Part shown: positions 11,834-23,995 of the stretch, one piece after another
Layout: every line of letters starts with the position of its first letter
Position numbering within the stretch: the stretch's first letter is position 1
Assembly (NCBI GenBank): GCA_024500155.1
Contig: CM044865.1
Coordinates: 31,265,501-31,329,500, forward strand
Length of the DNA: 64,000 nucleotides
DNA from: Chenopodium formosanum
Taxonomy: Eukaryota > Streptophyta > Magnoliopsida > Caryophyllales > Amaranthaceae
Reading direction: 5' to 3'
Notes under the pieces: model-generated
Told to the model about the DNA's origin: nothing
Seen by the model: only the letters and a program-made list of their open reading frames with translations
Database searches by the model: none
Position numbers and translations under genes: made by a program

Positions 11834-12466
11834 CTATTCCAATTCGTCATGCATGTACAACCACACTCTACCCACAAATTTCTGACTCTGGGGGCACTCA
11901 AAGATTTTGTGCACTGCAGATTTAATTTCAGTATTACACAAGGGGCAGCAAGCAACATTAATCATGTGGCGCTTATAAAGAAGTTCACGCACAGGAAGGG
12001 TGTTAGTGCACAACCTCCACAAGAAATGTCGAGCTTTGAGGCTCACATCTAGCTTCCAAATATCCACAAAAGCGTGATGAAATGCATCAAGGTTACAACC
12101 TTTGCCAACCATGTAAGCTGTTTTGACAGTGTACTCACCTGTTTTAGAGAAAGCCCAAGTTATATCATCAGGTTGAGCGCAACTTCTAAGAGGAATAGCA
12201 AGGATGCAATTTCTATCCTTCTCATTAAACACCTCATCAACCAACTCATGTCTCCACTCCATCCTATCAAAATCAATCAAGTCTTGTACAACCTTAACTC
12301 TGTCACACTCACTACTCAAGATAAAACGCCCATATTCGTCAGCCACCCAAGGGTCGTGCCATATTCTTATTTGCGAGCCATTCCCAACATGCCACAAAGC
12401 ACCATCACTAACCAAGTCCTTAGCACCCCATACACTACTCCATGAGTAACTGCAATTTTGGCTCAA
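11834..12466 (-). pseudogene. LINE RVT-associated zinc-finger segment
   Basis: A 210-codon frame has LWHVGNGSQIRIWHDPW near its start and KARHFLWRLCTNTLPVRELL, then CCPLCN and HKIFECP near its end. This C..C...H...C pattern is the domain usually found after RT in plant L1 ORF2 proteins. Open through its length but disconnected by stops from RT upstream and RNase H downstream. Confidence 0.75.
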
Positions 12467-12753
12467 ATTCGACTAAAAAAAGAGCAATTTGGAAAATATT
12501 TAGTCTTCAATACCCTTCCCAACAAAGAGTTAGGAAAACGGATTAAACGTCAAGCTTGGCGTCCAAGAAGCGAGGTATTGAAAACATCTAGGTCTTTGAA
12601 CCCCATTCCACCCAAACATTAGGGTGTGCGCATATGCGCCCAACTCTTCCAGTGCACTTTCCTCTGATTGCTTTTTTGACCCCACCAAAACCTAGCCATA
12701 GTCGAGTGAATGCTTTGGGTAACAAAAACCAGAAACTTATAGACCCCCATTAA

Positions 12754-14211
12754 CTACGTGGGAATTGCTTGAATAACAGACTTGACTAAAATTTCCTTCC
12801 CTGCCAGAGAGAGAAATGTCTCTTTCCACCCTTGAAGTTTTTTCCAAATTCTGACAAGAAGATCTCCAAAAACTTTCTTTTTCGATCTCCCTACAATGGT
12901 TAGGATGCCAAGATACTTCTCATGCCGATCAACTTGCCGCACATTTACAACCTACATAAGCTCATTCCTTCTTTCTTCACTTACTCCTGAACTGAACGAG
13001 ACCTCCAATTTATCATAATTAATTTTCTACCCGGAAGCTGCTTCATAGTGGTTGAGAATATCAACGATAATTGAGCATTCATGTTGGTTGGCCCATGTGA
13101 AAAGGAGACTATCGTCTGCAAAGAGAAGATGAGAAATTTTTGGTCCATTTCTACTAGCCCTGGAACCATGGAGATGACCTTCCCGTATTTTATTCTGAAT
13201 CATCCTAGAAAAAGCATCAAAGACAAGGATGAAAAGATATGATAAGAGAGGATCCCCTTGACGAAGACCTCTAGAAGGCTTAACCTCACCCCGAACCCCT
13301 CCGTTGAACACAAAGGAGTAAGAAATAGTATCAACACGGCTCACGATCAAATTTACCCATCTGCCATCAAAACCCATGGCGAGGAGAACCTTTCGAAGAA
13401 AGCCCCATTCAACCTTGTCATACGCCTTGCTCATGTCACGTTTCATGGCAATGAGCCCTTTCTTTTTACGGTTTCTCTTCTTCATTGTATGAAAGATTTC
13501 AAGAGCAATGAGTGCATTATCCGTTATCAACCTACCCGGTACAAAAGCACTCTGATTTTCCGAGACTATGTCAAGAAGCACACTCTTTAATCTCATAACA
13601 ATGGCCTTCGACACAAGCTTATAAATGACATTACACAAAGCATTAGGGCGAAACTTGGTCATATTAGTCGGGGAGTCGACTTTCGGGATAAGCACAATGT
13701 TGGTATTGTTCACACGACTAGATAAATTACCATGTAAAATACTACTCACAAAATTAAACACATCATCACCAACAATATGCCAAAAACGTTGGTAAAAGAT
13801 AGCATGCATACCATACGGGCCCAAAGCTTTACAAGGGTGCATTTGTTTTAGAGCCGAAAAAATCTCATCCTTCGTAAAAGGTCTACAGAGCTCAGAGTTA
13901 ATGTCAGCCGCAATACATGGCTCAGCCAATCGAAGAACCTCCTGCATATCATAATCAGAGGGAAAACAAGATGAAAAAAGATTGCTGTAAAAGTCAGTGA
14001 TAATTTTCTCCAACTCCTTTTCATTCTCCTTCCAATGCCCTTGGGAGTCATACAAGCCCTCGATTAGATTCTTTTTCTTTCTCTGAGAAGCCTTATGGTG
14101 GAAATATTGAGTGTTTTTGTCTCGATCTCGAACTTCTGAAACTCTAGACCGGATGTACCAATAAGCCTCATTCTTATCATTTAAATCATCCAACCTTTTC
14201 TCGAGGTTCAA
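12754..14211 (-). pseudogene. LINE reverse transcriptase
   Basis: The 394-codon frame 14211-13027 carries L1-type RT blocks: GPYGMHAIFYQRFW, NIVLIPKVDSPTNMTKFRP, SAFVPGRLITDNALIALE, DMSKAYDKVEW (first catalytic Asp), GLRQGDPLLSYLFILV and LLFADDSLLF with the catalytic FADD. A further piece at 12942-12754 (ILTIVGRSKK, LVKSVIQAIP) is the thumb region in a shifted frame. Catalytic residues are intact, but stops and frameshifts flank the core. Confidence 0.85.
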
Positions 14212-14831
14212 ACACTCAGCGCAACTGCTTCTTGAAATTGGCTTGCTCGTGCGATTTTCAGCTTGTCCTCGAATTCGTTAATTTGCTTACTCAGGTTATT
14301 TAGGTTATTTCCACTCCATTTGATGAGTCCACGTCCCATTGCAGCAAGATTTTCAAACATAGGAAGACAATCAGCATCGTCCCACACCTTCCTCACAACA
14401 GCCTCTCAATTTTCATCAAGGAGCTAGCTAGTTTTAAATTTGAAACTACGCTTCCCCTTTCTCTTTCGCTTTTCAGGAGCTTTATGGCGCAACAAAATTG
14501 TTGTGTGGTCCGATTTATATCTCACCAAATGCTCGACAAAAGCATTCGGAAAGAGATCAACCCACGAATTAGAAGCCAAGTATCCATCAAGCCGCTCCCG
14601 GACTCTAGTTTCAGCCGTATCACCACGCTCCCAAGTGTACCATGAGCCTTTAAAACCCATGTCTCGAAGTCTGCAGTCATCAACAATGTCTCGAAAATTT
14701 TCCATTTCTCTTCGAACTCTATCAACTCCCCCCTCCTTCTCCTCATACCCCAATATTTCATTAAAATCCCCACCAAAAATAATAGGCACCTCCACCCCAT
14801 CACAAAGACTCTTGATCAAACATATATACAT
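14208..14831 (-). pseudogene. LINE endonuclease (C-terminal part)
   Basis: Frame 14831-14424 reads the C-terminal half of an AP-like endonuclease: IIFGGDFNEIL (the GDFN block), FKGSWYTWERGD, VRERLDGYLASNSW and RYKSDHTTILL (the SDH block with catalytic Asp and His). The N-terminal third is missing because the element is 5' truncated. A stop near 14409 separates it from the linker at 14396-14208. Confidence 0.8.
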
Positions 14832-16188
14832 ACATTTATTTATTTATATATTTATTTATAGACAAAGAAACATGGATGAAACGGTTCAAGTAATAAAATG
14901 ACACAATTATCCATTATAAATAATGAAGAGTTAATGAAATAACATAACTATTCACATTAACAATTATCAATGAAAAGTTACAACGTTTTTTCTAATTAAT
15001 TAATTAATTATTATTTTCTGAAAATGGTATTTCGCTAATTGATTTTACTATTTGAACTTTGGAGCCAAAATGATATTTTAATTTTGGTGCCATAAGTTTT
15101 TGAAAACCTAATTATTATTTTTAGATTTTGGATAAGGTTTATTATCCATTTATTTTATTTTTAAAATTTGATTATTTATATACCTAGGATATTTTAATTA
15201 AAGAAAAAAGCTATATTTTATTATTTAATTAATAAGGTCTCAAAATTCCTAATTATTGACTAAGATTTTTGAATTTACCTAGTGTGGAAAATCTGATTTT
15301 CTAGGTTAATTTATTTGGTATAATTGGTATTTTATTGATTAATTATTTTATACAATAAATATTATTTACACAATTATTTTTAATTCCTTAAAGTGGTATC
15401 AGATTTTCCGGTCCTAAAAAAATTAAAATTTGGAATAAAATAAAAATTGTGGGTAGACTTAAGAGGGCATATAGGATAGATAGAGTTTTGCATTTGTGTA
15501 AGAGTCAAAAGCTTTGTTTTTACATAAAACTATTTTCCTATTTGTGGAAAGATGAATGAGAAAAGGATTCTTGAGTTCTCTATAGAGGCCTATAATGGGT
15601 ATGACTCTCTGTCTAGGAAAGGCTCGCCTCAACGTCGTAGGTAACTGTTCTAGGAGACGCGGGCTCGATCGTTCTATATCATGACTCAATTACATTATTA
15701 TGATTTTAGAAAACAAAAAGAATTAAAGCTATTTGAAATTGAGTTGTGTGATTATGTGTGCATTAGAGTTGGTGTTAAAACACCTTAGAATATGGTCATA
15801 AGGTCCGATTTTTTGAGTTATTACCCATGGTTGGGTGATCTTGAGTATGCTTCGTTTGTTGTGGAGTTATGAATTGCTTATTGCAAATGGAATTTAGTAG
15901 TGGAGTTGTTTATGTGAAATACCATTGAACTGATAATTTAAATGACTGATGATATGAGGAATAAATTGTATGATTTTTATTATTTGAAAGGTGATGGGAG
16001 GTTCGAAAATTATGGTGTTTTGATGCTCATAGTTGAGTCATCTTAAGTTATACTTGTTTAACTCAATTTAAGGATTTGCTAGCCTACACTATAGCCCAAT
16101 TTATAACTCAATTCAAAGCTCAAGCCATACTCCAAAATGTAGTGATTACTACTAAAAATCCTACTACACTTGGCCTAGTTATTGAAGC
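14832..16188. other. AT-rich region with a possible old LTR element start
   Basis: Mostly AT-rich with no solid frame. At 15394 the plus strand reads TGGTATCAGA, ten bases of the common initiator-Met tRNA PBS, after an AT-rich tract that could be an LTR end. I could not find the partner LTR. A 40-codon open stretch at about 16070-16185 (DLLAYTIAQFITQ...) is unrecognised. Confidence 0.3.
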
Positions 16189-16828
16189 TGTAGACACCTA
16201 ATTGTGTCTCCCCAAAAACCAAACCAAGTGATGAATACCTTTCACGTCACTTGATTATCGAAATAAGTGAAAATGTGAAAAGTCTAGTGATGCGGTTGTT
16301 TTTCTTAAACTATGCTTCTTTCTGTTTTTTGAAATCTTCTCTATTTATGAAAATAGCCAGTTCAATTTAGTTTGATCCATGACAAGGGTCTAATAATATT
16401 GTAGTTGGATCGGTCTCGCAAAGAACTTTCTAATTATATATTATAAGCCCAACTCCGATGAATAATGAGGAAGTTATGGCTAAAATACTAAGTTGGGTCT
16501 GAAATGGTTTTATGGCCCAATGATCTATTGGAGGGTCCATTAATTATATTCCTAAAGTTATTAGGATTGATTTTAATCTTCTAGAGTAATCTAGATGGTT
16601 ATTTTGAGATCTAATAGAATTAGGATTAATAATTATATCTTTGAAAAATAAAGAATTTGATTTCAAATAAATTAAGTGTTTTATTATGATAAATCTGATT
16701 TTAAAACTAGTAAATGCGGATTCTAATTACTTAATTATATTAGGAAAAGAATTCCGTACAAAAACGTGTTTTATCTTTTAAACCAGTGCTAAACGACAGC
16801 CTTGCCGCATGATGACAGACCCTGTCGC
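16189..16828 (+). mobile_element. LTR fragment L of the H/E family, interrupted by J
   Basis: Starts TGTAGACACC at 16189 and follows the U3 part of the H/E family LTR (CCCCAAAAACCAAACC, then AGTCTAGTGATGCGG). It stops at 16828 where the Athila-like LTR J begins. The other half should lie beyond J, outside what can be seen. Confidence 0.8.
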
Positions 16829-17146
16829 TGATGACTCATTCGTTATCTTTTAGGATGATTTTAGATTGCTTTTATAGCTCTTTTCTTTCCTTTTCCTTTG
16901 TTTTGCTCTTTATTACTTTAGCTTGCACTTTACTTAGTTCATTTTCCATTTTTATGCATTTCATGGTTTTTCTTGTCTTTTTCCCTTTTATTTGTATTTT
17001 TTCTTTTATTTTTCAAGTTAAGGTCGTTATCCAAAGATTCCCGAGACCCCTTCCCAGGTTTAGCCTTGAGTAGGATGCCTAGTGTTCTCCATTTGAAGCC
17101 CAAGTGCAAAAGAGTTCAAGAGCTCAGTCATTTAAGTTTCGCCTTC
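16829..17146 (+). mobile_element. 5' LTR of Athila-like element J, first segment
   Basis: Begins TGATGACTCATTCG, similar to the start of solo LTR M (TGATGAGTGGCATT), followed by the same pyrimidine-rich run. Interrupted at 17146 by solo LTR K and resumed after the CCTTC duplication at 19532. The combined LTR would be about 1.6 kb. Confidence 0.75.
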
Positions 17147-19526
17147 TGATCGGGGGATTAGATAGTGTCGTTAGTCCACTAACCCTAATCAAATTAACAA
17201 TTTATAATACCTAAACTACCCTAATACGAGTATAGGGGTAAGTAAAGGGTCGAACCCAAAAGGACTAAGTGTATCAATCTATGCTAATTAGACTACTAGG
17301 AAAGCTTGTGAGGTAAAGAGAGGTTCAACTAACACTACTAAGAGCAAATAACTAAAACTAGGGAAAGTGGAATCCAATTACATCAATACATTCAATAACA
17401 TCATACAATTAGATGAAAATGACCTTGATTAGGAACAATCAACACATTTAACTCACTCTCACACAATTAAGCATGTTAATTATCCTACTAAACTAATTCA
17501 CTCTCGTACAACTAGCCTAGCAAAGATATGGAGGAATTTAGGGTTCTCAAACAACTCACTTTCGCACAATTGATTGAAAACACAATTAAAAGCATAGAAT
17601 CAATTAGCTAAAAAGATTCTAATCCATAAAAGCATCATCCATACACAATAATCAGGAAACAATTTCATACTAACCACAATCAATCATCAAATTAATTAAC
17701 ATAACCTTCATCCATTTCCCTAGAACAAAACCTAAACTAACATAATGAACAAAAATATGGAAAACAAGATAAAATAATAATAAAAGCAATAATCAACAAC
17801 TAAACTAATTAAACTACTCAAATCAACAAATAAATAAGCAAAAACAATAATAAATGAAAGCAATAAAGGTGAGAGAAAGTTAGGAAAACTCATTGAATTT
17901 ATGAGAGGAAAAATCCACAAATTTGCTTCTTCAAAATCCCAAAAACTCCATGAAAAATCCCATCTTTCTCTCTCTAAACTACTCCTAACCCTAAGAGAGA
18001 GAAAATAAAGGCTAAACTAATCTAATCTAGGCTAAAATAATGTTGAGTGAATGTTGTAGAAAATAACCCCAAAGGGGTATTTATAATACAAGGCTAAAAT
18101 AAAATAAAGTAAAAGAGAAAACTAAAAAGAAATAAAAACTAAACTAAAATAATTAAAATAACTAAACTTAAAAAAACAAAAATAAAACTAAACTAAAAAT
18201 AAAAGAAAATAAACGAAAATGAAAAGAAAAAGGAAAACAAAAACAAAACCCCACAAATCCCCAAACCCACGAAACAATCAGCTTCCCCCTTTCCTTCCCC
18301 TTTCGATCTTGGCTGCTCTGGTTTTCTATCCATCATCACCATCACGCATCATTAATCATCATTCAATCACCACCGTCAATCCTCATCGTCATCAATCAAA
18401 GCCGCTCAATTCTCATTAAAAAACACGTGAAAAGCTCGTGATTGACCCACGAATGCGCGCCCGCGAAGACACCGCGCAGAGGTCGCGCATAGCTTCTGCC
18501 TCGACTCTGAATTTGGACTCCAATCATGTGCGCTTTCTGACAGGGGTGCGCGGCCGCGATGATATGGGTTGCTGTTATTGTTGTGGCTGGTGGTGTGAGA
18601 ATCGCGTGGTGGTTGATTGTGAGCTGAGGGAGCAGGGGAGGTGCGATTGGAGGCGGTTTTGTGGTGGCTGGTGTATGCTTGGGTAAATTGGTGGCGGTGG
18701 CTGGTGTAATGGTGGTGTTGCGAGGTGAAACAGGGGAGATGCGATTGCGAGGGAGTTTGGTTTAATTGGTGATTGATAGGCGATTGGCGGTTTTGGCGGA
18801 GGTTGATTGGAGGTGGCTGATGGTGTTGGTGTTGTTGACGGTTGTTGTCGCTGCTGTTGTTGTTGGTGTTGTGCTGTGTGGTGGTTTGTGGTGAGTTGCG
18901 TGGTGTTGGTGGTGTTGTGTTGGTGGGTGGAGGTTGCTGTGAGGGCTGGTGGGAGCAGGGGATTGCGCGGTGTAGGTTTAGAAAGGGTGCGGTGTATGTT
19001 AAGCTGCTAGTAAGAGGGCAGCAGCTAGAGCATTTGCTTCGAACCTTGACCTCCGAACACAAATTTGACTTTGAAACCCGATCGACCACGGACCCGAAAA
19101 CACCTACAACCAAAAACATCACGAGGGTGAAATGGAAAATAAAATAAAATAAATAAAATAAAGTAAAATAAAATAAGATAAATAAGTATAATAAAATACT
19201 AAAACTAAAGAAATAATAAAATTAAATGAAATAAAATAAAATAAAATACGAAACTAAAATAAATAAGAAAACGAGATAAAAAGAGAAATTATTAAAAAAA
19301 TATAAACTAACGACTTAAACTACAAACATTAAAAGAGAGAAAAATAAAATAAAACACGACAATAAACTAAAAACTATAGAAAATTACAAAAATACTCAAA
19401 ATATAGAATAAAAGACGAGAATAATAAAATAATAGAAATAGAGAACAAAATAGGCTAAATTATTGTAAGATAAGCCGGAAAGCGACTCAATAATCATCGT
19501 AAAAGTGACATAAAAGTCAATTATCA
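17147..19526 (-). mobile_element. Solo LTR K (Athila-like)
   Basis: Flanked on both sides by CCTTC (17142-17146 and 19527-19531), an exact 5-bp target duplication. On the minus strand it begins TGATAATTGACTTTTATGTC and ends CCCCCGATCA. Start and end resemble LTR M, including the GGTTCGACCCTT word near the end. No internal region is present, so it is a solo LTR left by recombination between two LTRs. A GC-rich patch with GCGCG words lies at 18450-18560 and a TATA-like TATAAATACC at about 18086-18077 on the minus strand. Confidence 0.85.
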
Positions 19527-19531
19527 CCTTC

Positions 19532-20812
19532 ATGCCGTGTATGCCGTGTGGGCATGAAGGAGTGGTGTCAAACCCACCAAGAAGTGCTCAACTTTCTGCC
19601 TATTGCATCATGGCTCATCCGGAGATCAAGAGGACAAGCTCGACCTCACCCAAGGGATCTCCCCTACATTAGATGCGCGGGTGCACACGAGAGAGGAGCG
19701 GTTGCGTGTGACCCTGGAGCGGTCGCGCCCCTTCCTTCTCCCTGCTCCTTACCCTTTTTGTAGCGGTCGCGCATACTTGTGAGAGTACGCGCTCTTTTAG
19801 GGTATTTTTGGGACGTCTAACTAACTTCCTTATAGTTAGTTTTGCAATAAACAGAATCAGCTAGATTTTTAGAGAAAAGGGGATTTTTTTAGAAAAACTA
19901 GAATTAGAGTTTTAGAGAGAGAAACACTTGCTCTTAGATTTAAGAGAGAGAAATTCATGGTTGATGATTTATGATTCTAAGCACAATTTCTATTGATTTC
20001 ACCAAATGTTTGTAAGGATTCCTTTTACTTTAATGCAATCTTTAGCTATTTGATTTCAATTGTTTATTGATTTTTCAAATTTGTTGATTAGTTGATTGAA
20101 TTTGTTTGATTGAAATGATGATGATGAATGTGTTGATTAGCTTAGTTTTGGTTTTGATTTTTTCCATAGATAGTGTGTAGTTTACTTGCTAGGGTGATGG
20201 TGAAGCATATATGAGTAATGGATCAATACTAATTGGGGGAAATTGATTAAGTTAATATTGCGATTAAATTGATTGATTATTTATGTGCATGTGTGTGATT
20301 AACTGAAGAGTAGCTAACTTTGATTGGTAAACCAGATTGCATTGTGAGTTTGCTTTGATATGAACAATTGATTTGTGGCTTGCATTTGTCGATTGAGTTG
20401 GTTTGTGAAGTTCCTAGCTAGAGTCTCTCGTAGTTGGCGCTAGTTAGACCTCTAGGAGAATAGCTTATCATACTCTTTTGATTGCATCGTCGATTTTCCC
20501 TCGCAATACTTGACTTAATCAATCCCAATCCCGATTAGTTTGTATCCATTTCAAGTATATGTGGATCCTAATCCCAAGTGCTTGATATATTGATTTTATC
20601 TTGTTTGCTTAGTTAACTTAGATAACACACACCACTATTTCACCTCTTCGAAATAGCTTAACTCTAGCAATAGTGATCACCTCCCATTCCTAGTGGTTCG
20701 ACCCTTGACCTTCCTTTATACTAGTATTTAGGTGTGTTGAGTGATAGAAATTTTGTTTGATCGGAGAGATTTTAGTTTCAAACTTTTAACGACCTAGAAT
20801 TATCCTCCGTCA
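19532..20812 (+). mobile_element. 5' LTR of Athila-like element J, second segment
   Basis: Continues J after the K insertion and ends CCTCCGTCA at 20812, directly before the PBS. It shares the TGGTTCGACCCTT and TATACTAG words near the end with LTR M. A cluster of GCGGTCGCGC-type words lies at 19690-19790. Confidence 0.8.
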
Positions 20813-20815
20813 AAA

Positions 20816-20833
20816 TGGCACTGTTGCCGGGGA
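20816..20833 (+). other. Primer-binding site of J
   Basis: TGGCACTGTTGCCGGGGA follows the LTR end by three bases. It is close to the TGGCGCCGTTGCCGGGGA form common in Athila-type elements. Confidence 0.8.
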
Positions 20834-20892
20834 GTGGCATAGTATTTTGCTATTGTTGTTGTGTCTATTTCACTTTATCTTAAAAATACAAA

Positions 20893-23104
20893 ATGATTTT
20901 TCTCTTTAAGGATACATTTGTAGCCGTGTTATTGATGTTTGCCTTAAGTTTTTGTATACGTAGGATAAGGGGAAGGAATCTAGTGCCATTTGATTCGAGA
21001 ATTGAGAGAACCATAACAAGGATAAGGGTTGCTAATTTTTCTTCAAGTCTAAGCTTTTCAAGAGAGGAAATTCATCAAGAAAGAGAAGAAGAGGAATGAG
21101 GAAGCATGGGAGCTAATCCAAGAGTTTCTTTGAAGGAGTTGGGAACTCCCGGTGCTTATAGATTCGAGAGTGGCATAGCTCCACCAACAACACCTGCCAA
21201 TGACTTTGAGATAAGGCCGGCAATGATAACAATGATTGAACGAAGGCAATTTAGTGGTGCCAAGCATGAAAGCCCACTAAATCTTCTCAAATATTTCGAG
21301 AAGTATTGTCATACAATCAAGGTGAACGGGGTTTCTCAAGAATTCATAAGGCTTAAGCTATTTCCGTTCTCTCTAATCAGAAGAGATTTGGAGTGGTTAG
21401 ATAAGGAAGTGAAACCTAATTCCTTAAGAACTTAAGATGAGGTCACTAAGGAGTTTCTTCCCTGTTTAACCTTAAAAGAAGACCGTCGGGGGAGAACTCT
21501 AATCTAAAGTTTCATGCAAAAGCCTAGTGAGAGCTTGTATGAGGCTTGGGAAAGATACAAGGAGTATCAACGAGAATGTCCTCACCATGGAATCCCGACT
21601 TACCAAATCATACAAATTTTCTATGGAGGATTGAGCCCCCAAGGGAAGTCGTGTCTTGATGCCGGAGACGGAGGCCCGATCATAAACAAGACTAAGGAAG
21701 AGGTTGTAGACATAATTGAAGATGTAGTTCTTCACTACATGAATTGGTAAGAGGGAGAGAAATAGTCTATAAGAAAGAGTGGCTCAGCGGTCTATTAGGT
21801 TGATCATTTCAATGCGATCAATAACTTGTTTTCCCAAATCTTGAACTTGGGGAAGGAGATGACATTGATCAAGGCCAAGATAGAGAGTGCCTCTTTGATT
21901 GCACCAAGTCTTCCCTCCCACATTAAGGGGAGAGGTACACCTTCTACTCTACTCCTTCTTCTACTTCAAGTAATATGCCAAGTGGTTGTGTCTTTTGTAA
22001 TGTTTGTGGGTCTTATGACCATGACTCCTCTAATTGTCCAAATGCTTTTGAAAATTGTGATGATGTTGAAAAAAATGATTGTGAGAAAGTGAACTTTGTT
22101 TCCAACAATAATAATGGACAAATATTTGACGGTGCAAGGAATTTCGAGAATAGGAATACTCACCAACAAGGTGGTTTTGATAACTACAACAATGGTGGTT
22201 ATAGGAACCAAGGAAATTAAGGTTTCCGAGGTAACTATAACAATCAACGTTATAGTAATCAAAGCAAAAGCCAAGGGTATAGAAATCAAGGCCAATCTCA
22301 TGGTTTTGGTGGCCAACACCAATATTTTGGCAACAATCAAGGCCGAGGTAATTGAAACAATCAAAATAGAGGCAATTTTCAAAACAAAAACCAAAGGGGA
22401 ACCCCACCGGATTTGCTCCAAGACCTCAAGGCAATGGTGATAATTCTGATGCTCAACCCCCATCTTCCAACCCTATCTTAGAAGAGATCATTAAAAATCA
22501 AACAAAGATTTTAAACACTTACATGGCGGTAAGTGATAAGAAGCTTAATGAAATGATGACACATAAAAAGATGCTTTAGACCCAAATCACTTAACTAGCT
22601 AATACCTTGAAGGATTGTGCTAACGCTTCTTCATTACCATCTCAAGGAGTTGATCCTAAGAAACCCGTTTATTCCGTCACCACAAGGAGTGGGAAAGTTC
22701 TAGAAGGGAGAGTTTCTAAGATGAATGAGGAGGATGAAAAGAGGAGTGACTGAAATCAGGAAAATGAGAACAATGTGTCAAGAAGTATGAGCAAGGAGGA
22801 AGTTCAAGAGAAAAAGATTAGTGATGAGTCTAGCAAGATGACTGATATCTCTGATGAAAAGAGTGTTAAGAAAGAGAGGAAGCAAGATGAGGATTTCAGA
22901 CCGAGACTTCCCTATCCCCAAAGGTTCAATAGGTACTAGTTGGATGAAAAATTTGGGAGATTTATTGCGATGCTAAGGAAAATCCATCTTTCTATTCATT
23001 TCACCAATGTTTTGGGAGAAATGCCTAACTATTTAAAATTTCTTAAGGAAATCTTGAGCGGTCAGAGAGATTACAATGTGATTGAACCGGTGAGTTTAGG
23101 GGAT
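20893..23104 (+). pseudogene. Element J gag (Athila-like), degenerate
   Basis: Frames at 21106-21435 and 21514-21750 read an Athila-type gag: NDFEIRPAMITMIERRQFSG, then NLLKYFEKYCHTIKVNGVS, LKLFPFSLIRRD, and SESLYEAWERYKEYQRECPHHGIP. A zinc-knuckle stretch (CNVCGSYDHDSSNCP, C-x2-C-x4-H-x4-C) occurs at 22003-22045, followed by an Asn/Gly/Gln-rich segment to about 22410. Stops replace likely Gln, Trp or Arg codons at several points, and a TAG at 23104-23106 separates the end from protease. Inactive. Confidence 0.82.
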
Positions 23105-23131
23105 TAGTTTAGTGCCTTTATCCATAATGAC

Positions 23132-23995
23132 TTGCCCCCAAAGATGAAAGATCCCAGAAATTTCTCCATTCCTTGTAATATTAATAGGAAATTGTTTCAA
23201 AATTCCCTTTGTGATCTTGGTGCTAGTGTTAGCATCATGCCTTACTCTGTTTTCAAGAAACTCAAGTTAGGTGAGCTCCTTTCAACCAACATGACCTTTC
23301 AATTAGCCGACCGTTCTATTAAGTTCCCAAAGGTTAGAATTGAGGATGTGCCCCTCAAAATAGGAAAGTTCACTATTCCCATTGATTTCATTGTGCTTGA
23401 GATTGTAGAAGATGAAAACATTCCTATCATCTTAGGGAGGCCATTCTTAGCAACTCCGGGTGCTTTAATAGATGTGAAAGGTGGCATGATTACTTTGTGT
23501 GTTAGTGATAGTAAGGAGAGTTTTAAGCTCAAGTCAATGCATGAGTCTTTATCTTACGTGCAAGGAATTATGTGCATAAACTCATTGTCTTTGAATGGTA
23601 ATGATTCTATATTTATGTCTTCTACTAACGATATGCTTGTAGCTTGTGATGATGTTCCTAAAATTGTTAAAAGCAAGGTTGTTAGTGAAGAAGACAAGGA
23701 TTCATCGAAGCTTGAAGATGAATTTGAGATGCCCTTTTGGTTTGATCTTTCTTTGAAGGAAGATGAAAATAGTTTTTCAAATGGTGAAAATGTGGATCTC
23801 AAAGATCCAAGGAATAAGAGATCAAAGAAGAAGAAGAAATTTTCCAAGAAAAACAAGAAGTTGAAGTCCAAAGAGTTTGATTCGGCTTCCATGATTCAAG
23901 ATGACATGGTTCAGGAAATGATTTTGAACAAGCCTAACAATGGTTATACCCTTTCCACCACTTTGGATAAGGTGGTGCTTTTTGACCCTCCGTGA
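23132..23995 (+). CDS. Element J protease-region ORF (intact frame)
   Basis: An open frame of 287 codons. Residues 1-130 are a pepsin-like retrotransposon protease: FQNSLCDLGASVSIMPYSVF holds the active-site Asp (DLGAS in place of DTGAS, as is usual in Athila), and IPIILGRPFLATPGALIDV is the second conserved block. The C-terminal part is acidic and then strongly basic (KKKKKFSKKNKK, about residues 232-245). It normally continues into RT, but a stop follows VLFDPP and no RT, RNase H or integrase is found afterwards. J is thus a gag-protease-only, non-autonomous element. The real start lies upstream in the broken gag frame. Confidence 0.78.
   Translation: MPPKMKDPRNFSIPCNINRKLFQNSLCDLGASVSIMPYSVFKKLKLGELLSTNMTFQLADRSIKFPKVRIEDVPLKIGKFTIPIDFIVLEIVEDENIPIILGRPFLATPGALIDVKGGMITLCVSDSKESFKLKSMHESLSYVQGIMCINSLSLNGNDSIFMSSTNDMLVACDDVPKIVKSKVVSEEDKDSSKLEDEFEMPFWFDLSLKEDENSFSNGENVDLKDPRNKRSKKKKKFSKKNKKLKSKEFDSASMIQDDMVQEMILNKPNNGYTLSTTLDKVVLFDPP

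Larger units (their letters stand above)
11079..14831 (-). mobile_element. 5'-truncated L1-type LINE, degenerate
   Basis: On the minus strand the order is endonuclease (C-terminal part), reverse transcriptase, zinc-finger-like RVT-associated domain and plant-type RNase H, the order of ORF2 in plant L1 elements. ORF1 and the endonuclease N-terminus are absent: the 5' end stops at about 14831 next to an ATTT-rich tract, the usual result of incomplete target-primed reverse transcription. The 3' end runs after the RNase H stop (11100) into AT repeats. No target duplication could be fixed because both flanks are AT-rich. Many frameshifts make it inactive. Confidence 0.88.

Noticed and set aside
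11446..12449. Long plus-strand frames opposite the LINE
   Set aside because: Antisense shadows of the zinc-finger and RNase H regions of the LINE.
16040..16188. Open stretch reading DLLAYTIAQFITQFKAQ
   Set aside because: About 40-45 codons, no recognisable family, and cut by LTR L; too weak to call a gene fragment.
16831..17073. 80-codon hydrophobic frame that looks like a membrane protein
   Set aside because: Pyrimidine-rich start of LTR J read as Phe/Leu/Ser; the same composition occurs in LTR M.
18406..19122. 238-codon minus frame as a host protein gene
   Set aside because: Lies wholly inside solo LTR K, is low complexity, and has no domain or gene structure.
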